Below are positions 18,501 to 25,388 of a DNA stretch of 25,388 nt, piece by piece. The notes beneath the pieces were generated by a model, which worked only from the letters and a program-made list of their open reading frames with translations, was not told where the DNA came from and did not search any database. Position 1 is the first letter of the stretch. The number at the start of each line of letters is the position of its first letter. Made by a program: the position numbers and the translations under genes. This DNA comes from Saccoglossus kowalevskii. Lineage: Eukaryota; Hemichordata; Enteropneusta; Harrimaniidae. The stretch covers positions 936,728-962,115 of the forward strand of contig NW_003131853.1 of assembly GCF_000003605.2 (NCBI RefSeq). The letters are read 5' to 3'.

Positions 18501-21500
18501 TTGGGACCAAACAAACAAAATGTTACATTATTACAACTTTTTGATCAAAAGATTTGAAAATTTTGCACTAATTTATTTAAAAAAAGAGCAGACTACTAAT
18601 ATAAATAGAACTATTTTGTAGATGATGCCTGAAGTTGAAGGGTTAATGTGAATTTTAAATGTTCTAGGTAAGAAGAGATGCTCTAAAACAGTTATGTCAG
18701 TTTCCTCCTGCTGATGTGTTGGCCTGTGATCAGTGGGGTAAACTAAAGAAAGGTTTAGGAGCAGCACTATCAGACAGTGATGAACAGTTAGAAGTAAGTA
18801 GTATATTCGAAGAATATTTCACAATAGTAACCTTTGTGGGATGCATTTTTTGACTGTCTGGAATATACTAATACATGTATACTGATTTAATATACTTATT
18901 TGTGTATATTTTTTACAGGACAGAAGTTTGAAATTCCATGCTAAAATGTTCTCAACCAATTCGCATACTATCACAAAAGAAGTCTACACAAGTCTTGGTA
19001 AGACAATATATTGCATGTCATTTTGAACTTTGTTTGGTTCCTTGATGTCAAAATGTTGACTGATTTAGACTTTTCGGCTAATTTACTGTACTTACATTTT
19101 TTTTTAAATGCTTGTATGTAGAATTTTAAACAATCTAGCATACAGTATACTTTTTAATTCATGTTTGCACACCTTCACTCTGTATTTGTAGATTTACTGT
19201 TTCTCTTTCTATGTTTCAGTTGATCATCTAGCCACGTTGTTCCAATCACGTAAAAGTAAGGCATCTATAACGACTAGTGAAGGGCTGAATACAAGTGAGC
19301 AAAATGTGCAAAGAGTGCTCAGAAAGGTAAGCAGAGATGACTGATAATTTAGGCACACTGAAACAAAAATAAGTATATTTATGTCAAGTTGATACATTCC
19401 ATGCTAGCCGTAGTAAGCATTTCTGCTCATACAAATGTACATGCATAGGTATTAGAGGCTTACTTCTAAGAACAAATGTACAGTGTTTATCTTTAGGCAG
19501 CAATTATATTGTACCAAGTTTTACCACATGAAGTGCAATGGTGTGCCTTAGAATGAAATTCAAGGCTTGAATCTTGGCTTTTAAACCCAGTGTTAAGGCC
19601 AAAACTTTCAAAATTGCCTCAGACTGACTGTAATTCTGACGAAAATAGTTGACTACCGGTATTATGAAAGGCTATTCCTTGTTAAGATGAAGTATGGTGG
19701 AAGTGAACACCAAATTAAATTTCATCTTCATACTGATTTCTTCCAGTTTCGACTAATGAATGAATTTCAGCGACAAGCACCGTCCTATTGGATTAGATTT
19801 CCTGAGAAGTAAGTCTAATATTACAATGATTAAAGTTGTACTCTGTGGCTTGCAATAATTTGGAACAGAAACAACATTTTGTGAATCTATCTACATTGTT
19901 ACTATATTCAAAAGTGTTAAAAAAAAAAATTTGAACACACAATCAAATGAAAAGCTAAAATGTTCAGACGTGATAAAAATTTTACGTTTTCCCACAATTT
20001 GTGCTCTATGAATGCTCTCAGAGGGCAACTTTAATAACTTAGTGTTTGACTTGACCTACCTGTGTGTTATGAGGAGAAAATGCTGAAATGTGTTTGCAGT
20101 ATACTGTAATCTTCTATCTGTATCTCGCTTATCCCTGATGATAACAAACATTTGATCTTCATATTTAAACTGCCATTGTTTTCATTCAAACATCCATAAT
20201 GTTTTCTAGTGCAAGCCATACACATAACATAATGATCACCAATTTGGTATTATCTTATATAACAATATGCATACATTGTATACAGGATCATTATAATATG
20301 AGGTTATTACGAGGATACCTCAAAGTATACACAAAGACAGTACAGCGAGAGTGTACAGTGTATGGTCTGAGTGTAATATGTCTTATTTTGACCATAGATA
20401 TATGTTATTTATATGTATGATAAAATCAACATATCTCTTGAAAAATACCAGTATTGTAGTTGTGAAAATATATTGATTGTTTTTGTCTGTTTCCAGATTT
20501 GTAGATGATGTACTGGAGAGTACCTTGTCTCTTCTTGCTATTCATACAGCTAGTGAGACCATGACACCATTGCATTATTTGTCATTATTGGATCCACAGG
20601 CAATGTGGTTTAAAATGTGGATGGTAAGTCATGCTCACATTACAATTTATTCTGACCATAGAGTTTTATGGAAGTGCATGTGCTACTAATAGAGCAAATA
20701 CAGTAGTCCTATTCGAAAACAAGCTTCTTCAATGAAAATAGTTTTTCCACATTTTCAATCAAAATTACCACACTCAAAACTTGAAATAATTTTAATGATT
20801 GTTTTCATTGATTTCTAGCATTCAAATTATAGCAGAACAGCTGTTATTAGAATCATAAAAAAGCATAGAAACCTGGTGAGTATATTAGTCACTATATTAT
20901 ACATGTACTTACATGGTATATGAGATTTCACTCTCAATTAATTGGTTCTGAGCTCTCATTCTATCTTGAATACTAAAATGGGGTTACTTTGACTGACTCA
21001 GTGAGAAGGCAAATGAATGCCTGTGGATGAAATTCATTTACTTATGGATATGACCTGGTTGATGGCGGGATAGTGCATTAAATTGTCACACAGCCTTGTG
21101 CCCCAAACAAAAATATGGTTTATGTGGCAAAATACACATTTACCATCAGCTCATGCACATGCAATACAAACAAAATTAGAAGTGACAAGCCTGACATTTC
21201 ATTGTTTTAAGATGTTAGAATCAAATTTCCCATCAACATTTTTACCATTTTATCCAATAACACTCACACATCCCCCCTCAGGGGATGGAAATGGTTCCGA
21301 CAACTAAAGAAATATGCAAACAAGAAGAAAAAAAACAAGACAGAGACACCAAGACAAACACTCTCACAAATTCAAATAATTTCAAAATGCCAATGCTGGA
21401 TAATAAAAATTAAATTTCTGAAACTATTCTGTTTATAATAAAATAATGTTTATCAGGTCACATTAGGAATTCCCCTATACCACATGTCAGTACACAAGTC

Positions 21501-24500
21501 ATTGTTTTCACGCTATAATCTATTTGTTTGATTTGTTTAATATTCACTTATTTAATTTTTTCAGATTGACACTTGTGTGAAGTTTTTAATGGACTTTGTA
21601 TCATCCAGAAAGATGCCTCAAGATATTGTCAGTGATGTCACTGAAAAGTTGAAAAAAGGAAAAATTGGTAAGAAGTAATTATTTAGTTGTCTATCGGTAT
21701 GTCAGTGTCATGTCAAATTATATTGTTTAGTAAAAGTATATTATTCTGTGAATTTTACAGTTAATACAACTATTCACCCCTGCAGTGTCGAACATGGTTT
21801 TGGTGGCCTTAGCCTTGGAGATTTTTAATGACCATTGCTTTGATTAAATGGACATTGCCATATGAACATTCTTACTGTTCTGGCATTGCATATTTTAAAA
21901 ACAGAACAATAACTTTGATAACTTTAACAGATAAGTCTAATTTATTCTGTGTTGGAATTCACATATAAACATATTAACACAACTCAAATGTTATAATTTT
22001 AATATTCTGCATTATAGGTGAAGACCGAAGAATACTCTTCACTGCACGAGAAGTAGAATATGTGTATTTTGTACATTGTTTGGGAATAGTTGGAGTTGTA
22101 TTATTGTATCATAATGGCAGAGACTTGTTCCCTGTTAAACATAGAGACAAAGAAGGTACGTGCATTCATAGATAGTGTCATGATAAGACCTGGCCCAGAT
22201 TAGAAAAGTACATAATGACTGCTGGAGGGGCAAAATCTTATGCATGTTTCATAGTGCCTTGAACAGTTTAAAATATGCAATCAATAAAGTAAATACATCT
22301 CTAAATCATGTTGTGTTTTGATTTCAGTTGCTGTCACCGATTTATTGGTAGCATTGATACAGCTTCTATCTGATGGAGGGTCACAACACATGTTAAAAAG
22401 AGCTGGTAAGAATATCTTTAAAACTTAGTTAAGTCTAGTATTCTCAATATTAATGCAAACTATGTGTGAATTAGTACAGTGTATTTGTCATTCTTCCAAG
22501 TCAGTAAACCTATTTATAGATTTACCATAAGAACGAGACACGAAACTCAGTGAAGCTTGTTGAAAACTTTGTGTTGGATGAAAACAGCTGCAAGGGTAAC
22601 AACCTCAGAAGGGAAAATTCTTATTACTGTAAAATCTGTATTAAAAGCTGCGGCTTCTATTAAAATGGCACAATGCAACAGAGGGGATGCGGCTTCTATT
22701 AGAGCATCTACACATATGAAAAATGGTGAATTTTTGGTTCTCAATTGTTCAAAAAGAATAGGTGCGGCTTCTATTAGGGATGCAGCTTCTAATACAGATT
22801 TTACGGTACTACTGCTGGTGATGTGATTCAAACCTACAATAAATTTCTTTGCTTTTTAGTCCAGAACCCTTGTCCACTCGGCCACCAAACCAGGTTACTT
22901 GCTCTTCTGCACTTCACAAGTCTTTTGGAGGGTAGAAAAGTGGATTATGTCTATCTGTTACCTTAGCTTTAAATGAAGTCCATTTTTTCTAATGTGTACA
23001 TAATCAAATATTTCCAGCTGTGTTTGATCCTGGTAACCTTGTTCGTGATGTCCTAAAGAACTTGTCAGCATCCCATGCAGTTTGTTCGGCTTGCATTTGT
23101 AAAAATAAAGTGATCACAGAGCTGATAAGTCCAATCAAATCATGGCTACCAGGGAAGAAGGTAATTTCAAGTACAAAATTTTCATTTGACTATATTAGTT
23201 GGATGTCATAGGTGACTGGATGGCACTTACTTGGAATTACAAGCTGTGACAGGCGGATTGACTTTGTTATTACTGTACAGGGCTTGACCATTAACTGGGT
23301 TTTATTTTTCATTATTTTGACAATGAATGTAATGCATGTTTTTAAAATGTTGTGAATATCTCTGAAACATCAAATCTGCCCAAATTAAACCTGGTGAATA
23401 TTTCTCTTGGTTTCAATCTGCTTTGAACACTGTCACTGAGTTACTTTTCCAGGGATGTTCATTCTTTAATTTGTAGTATGCATAGACATGTACTTCTTAT
23501 TTTAATACAGCATACCTGGGTAAAAAGGAACAAAACACAAATGATAAATGAATTGTAGAATGATCAATATCCAGCTATATTCTCGCTAATATTGCAGTGT
23601 TGATAACAGTACACTTTGCTTCACTCTATCTGTTCACAGAATAAAGCACCATCCAAGTTACCCAAGGAGTCTACATTACTGCACATAGCTGAGATACTGT
23701 CTGTATTGGCATCCCTACAGTGTGGTAGACAGATACTACTGTATGGTGAATCAAAAGAAAGATTACAAACCAATAAGTAAGTCTTCTCATTAATCCAGTT
23801 TGTGCCACTTTTTCCAAGAATACTCTCCTAGTATATTCGATACATGTATGTATTCCTGTATTTTAGGTTCATAGCCAGGTGAAGTGCATGATGGGTGGAA
23901 CATATCTCTGGTTTGTGTGTTCATTCCTGCCATTTGTCTTTTATAGGCAATATTCAAATTGAAATTGTAAACTGTGCTGATGTTTCCATCCAATATGGCT
24001 GACTGACTGCGATTTTTCCACTGAATGTACCAAAAAACATGTTTAAGTGAATGAGACTTGCACATAACATGCATTCATATTTTTTCTAGATCAGCTCCCA
24101 TGCATTCCATAGTGGAATTTGCTAAGAAGTCTTTAAGTCATTCTCTGTCAACAAGCCTGGGCCCACCACCATCAAGAGCAGTGGTTGGTGCATATGTATT
24201 TGTATGTAGACAGTTGTACAGTAACTGTGAAGGTTTACATGTGCTTTATCACTATGGCTTACACACCTATATCGCTGATGCTTGGAAAGAGGTATGTAGC
24301 AGCAGCTGTGATATAAACAGAAAAATTGTTTCCATAAAACGTATTTGTTTATTGACACGTGAGTTGTATCCTACTTTTTTTGATGTTATTTGTCGTCATG
24401 TGTAGCAGTATTAATTTGAACCAGTTTACTGGTACGATATATCGAAATTCACATGTCTCATGTAAATACTCATTGAATTCAGACAGCACATAATGCAAGA

Positions 24501-25302
24501 CATTCAATGAATAAAATTAACCCAGGCATTTCTGAAAAACATTGAACCATATCGGTTAAACCATGTCTGGGAAATTATGACTCCAAACTGTTCCACTGAC
24601 ATTACTTGAAACCCTATAGTTTTTCAGATTTTGACCAAGCAGGGATTAAGAAAGTTTTCCTGTAGCATGCAATGTACAGGACCCAAATCTACACAGTAGT
24701 TTCACATAAGTCTTTCTTACAAGTAATATCTATTCTAATGATATATGCATAATGTTAACCAGGCACCTGCGCTGTTAGGACAGCAGTAGTGCATATTTCC
24801 CTGCAACACTATTTATTGATTGGTAAAATTGATTTCCAATGTGTATCACCAGCACCACATAATGTGCAACATGTAAATTCTGTGAAATACATGTATCAGC
24901 ATATACCATATCTTGACTGGCTGCGGACATCTTTGTGGATATAATAGAATAACTAGCTAGTATCTTGAAAATCACTTTGCCAATCAATAAACAAGTGAAT
25001 TTGTAATAGATGTCTCAGTCTCACATGTGCCGAGTGTTATTCAGTGTGTACACTGATGCATATTAAAAAACACCAGATGGGAAAATGTGAGTAATATTTA
25101 ATGTATTAATCAACAATCTTACTTGTATTGTTATGTAATGTTATTGTAGGCAAAAGAAGAATGTGAGAGAGCACCAACACCAACCCCCGATACTGAAGGT
25201 GACACAACTTCACAGAGTGGTAACAAACAAGAGTGTGTTGATGCATTTGCATGGGAGCAGATGCTAGTGGATAATTTATTAAATTTTGCAGGTACACCTA
25301 AG
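15510..25302 (+). CDS. TBC1D32: TBC1D32 / broad-minded (BROMI) orthologue, N-terminal 686 residues, 3' end outside window
   Basis: Coding starts at ATG 15532 (CACAATGG context). Coding exons: 15532-15668, 16301-16456, 17140-17317, 18101-18175, 18668-18793, 18919-18997, 19220-19326, 19747-19808, 20497-20623, 20819-20875, 21565-21667, 22018-22155, 22328-22405, 23018-23160, 23640-23776, 24090-24291, 25150-25302. All introns are GT-AG, all phases agree and no stop interrupts, giving 2058 nt. Recognisable BROMI stretches include LCQFPPADVLACDQW (about 188-202), LKFHAKMFS then TKEVYTSL (228-250), APSYWIRFPEKFVDDVLEST (298-317) and YGLHTYIADAWK (about 623-634). From family knowledge: the vertebrate protein is about 1250 residues, works with the kinase CCRK/CDK20 in cilium assembly and strong Hedgehog signalling, and carries a C-terminal TBC domain thought to lack GAP activity. 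That domain would lie beyond the right edge. The visible part looks like an all-helical, armadillo-like scaffold. Residues about 71-86 form a K/G-rich linker (KKMVGGRGKGKEAEK) that I do not recall from vertebrates. Confidence 0.92.
15516..15521 (+). promoter_or_regulatory. Start-stop upstream ORF (ATGTAG)
   Basis: The exon carrying the TBC1D32 start has ATG immediately followed by TAG, ending 10 bases before the main ATG at 15532. If this exon is the 5' leader, scanning ribosomes meet this minimal uORF first. Its context (ATACATGT) is weaker than that of the main start. A regulatory effect is inferred. Confidence 0.45.
15720..16012. repeat. Diverged dispersed repeat in TBC1D32 intron 1
   Basis: Contains AACATGGCTGACTG (about 15855), AATCCAAAATGTCTGAC (about 15981) and ends CAGGGACTAT near 16010, recalling the ATGGCTGCCAG head and GGGACTA end of the hairpin-ended family. 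Too diverged for firm assignment. Confidence 0.3.
16783..17060 (-). repeat. Reverse-oriented relic of the GGACGGACG repeat in intron 2
   Basis: On the minus strand it reads GTGCATGCATGTGCCATTAT, then GAACAAAATCAGTTCAGATA, then GATGGACGGACG. This is the same block order (GTGCC, GAATGA..., GAGATATGA, GGACGGACG) as the tail of the array at 11920-12060. The hairpin is not seen. Confidence 0.4.
18436..18646. mobile_element. Second, diverged copy of the AACCTTTTCAC MITE in intron 4
   Basis: The end AAGTTGAAGGGTTA and the start ATCCCTTTGAGTGCC are weak inverted repeats. The interior matches the element at 12132: TAATTTTGGGACCAAACAAACAAAAT resembles TAATTTTGAAGCCAACAGACAAAAT, and GAGCAGACTACTAA...GAACTATTTTG resembles GTGCAGACTATAAACGAGACTATTTTG. 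It lies entirely within the intron, ending 21 bases before exon 5. Confidence 0.55.
21050..21135 (+). repeat. SINE tail copy in TBC1D32 intron 10
   Basis: CCTGGTTGATGGCGGGATAG, GTGCATTAAA, CACACAGCC and TATGTGGCAAAATAC align with CCTGGTTGACGCCAGGATAG, GCGCATTAAA, CACACAGCC and TCTGTGGCGAAAATGC in the SINE at 1816-2215. The tRNA-like head is absent. Confidence 0.6.
22625..22808. mobile_element. 184-bp MITE with internal GCGGCTTCTATTA repeats, intron 13
   Basis: Terminal inverted repeats of 27 bp (22625-22651 and 22782-22808) match at 25 positions and begin TACTGTAAAATCTGTATT. A TA at each end fits a TA target duplication as in Tc1/mariner-type elements (inference). Inside are four direct copies of GCGGCTTCTATTA or close variants, near 22650, 22690, 22764 and 22782. 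Overlapping open frames on both strands are incidental. Confidence 0.75.
22809..22890 (-). repeat. tRNA-Leu/Ser-like relic, intron 13
   Basis: The minus strand reads GGTGGCCGAGTGGACAAGG (an excellent A-box and D-arm of class II tRNAs), then GTTCTGGACTAAAA, then a B-box-like GGTTTGAATC about 50 bases later. The T-stem pairs poorly and the acceptor stem does not close, so it is a tRNA pseudogene or a SINE head, not a working tRNA. Confidence 0.5.
24292..25149 (+). other. TBC1D32 intron 16, 858 bp
   Basis: Donor GTATGT and acceptor ATTGTTATTGTAG. I see no repeat family, exon or RNA gene in it. The other introns longer than 300 bp not described separately (17318-18100, 19327-19746, 19809-20496, 21668-22017, 23161-23639, 23777-24089) likewise show only AT-rich sequence with short homopolymers and fragments too diverged to name. 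Confidence 0.6.
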
Positions 25303-25388
25303 GTAAGTTGTACATGCACCCCACATACACTGTATATTACTGTGAACAAAAAAACAACCAAACTGCAGTATTGCAATATAGCTCACTG

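Noticed and set aside
22557-22826. Overlapping open frames on both strands in intron 13
   Set aside because: Both are generated by the MITE with GCGGCTTCTATTA repeats.
24058-24405. Single 115-codon plus-strand open frame as an independent gene
   Set aside because: Its middle is TBC1D32 exon 16; the ends are intronic sequence beyond clear splice sites at 24089 and 24292.

Overview
The window is eukaryotic nuclear DNA, AT-rich and intron-rich, about two thirds repeats and introns. Introns are GT-AG, coding exons are short (57-202 bp), and there are remnants of a LINE, tRNA-derived SINEs, several MITE families and many minisatellites. This fits a marine invertebrate animal (mollusc, hemichordate, echinoderm or amphioxus-like). 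The species and phylum cannot be fixed from the window. There are no bacterial genes, phage, CRISPR arrays or rRNA.

Three gene loci can be supported. (1) At 188-3017 (+) lie the last three coding exons of a gene that starts left of the window; they join in phase to a 91-residue helical, highly charged C-terminus that I do not recognise. (2) At 6240-10214 (-) lie two exons with compatible splice phases: a large exon encoding an acidic 17-residue repeat and a terminal lysine-rich exon. The family is not recognised and the 5' part is not found. (3) At 15510-25302 (+) is the well-supported gene of the window: 17 coding exons that join without a break into the first 686 residues of a TBC1D32 (broad-minded, BROMI) orthologue, a ciliary and Hedgehog-pathway protein. 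The gene continues past the right edge.

Region by region: 1-3017, end of gene 1 with a 38-bp minisatellite, a SINE and an 84-bp repeat in its introns; 3018-6239, intergenic, with a long-inverted-repeat element, copies of a hairpin-ended repeat and a 26-bp minisatellite with higher-order structure; 6240-10214, gene 2, its intron holding a 13-bp tandem repeat, an AT palindrome, a SINE head and a CA microsatellite; 10215-14200, a repeat graveyard (two degenerate GGCTGGGATCTGAATC arrays flanking a broken LINE, a repeat array with an assembly gap, and two MITEs, one nested in the LINE); 14200-15509, probable promoter and 5' UTR region of TBC1D32; 15510 to the end, TBC1D32 with repeats in introns 1, 2, 4, 10 and 13.

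Nothing here looks like a new multi-gene system. The most informative points are the complete exon model of the TBC1D32 N-terminal half, the unnamed acidic/lysine-rich repeat gene, an assembly gap that may be an artefact, and several non-autonomous transposon families whose ends can be read directly. All identifications are by reading; no database search was run.
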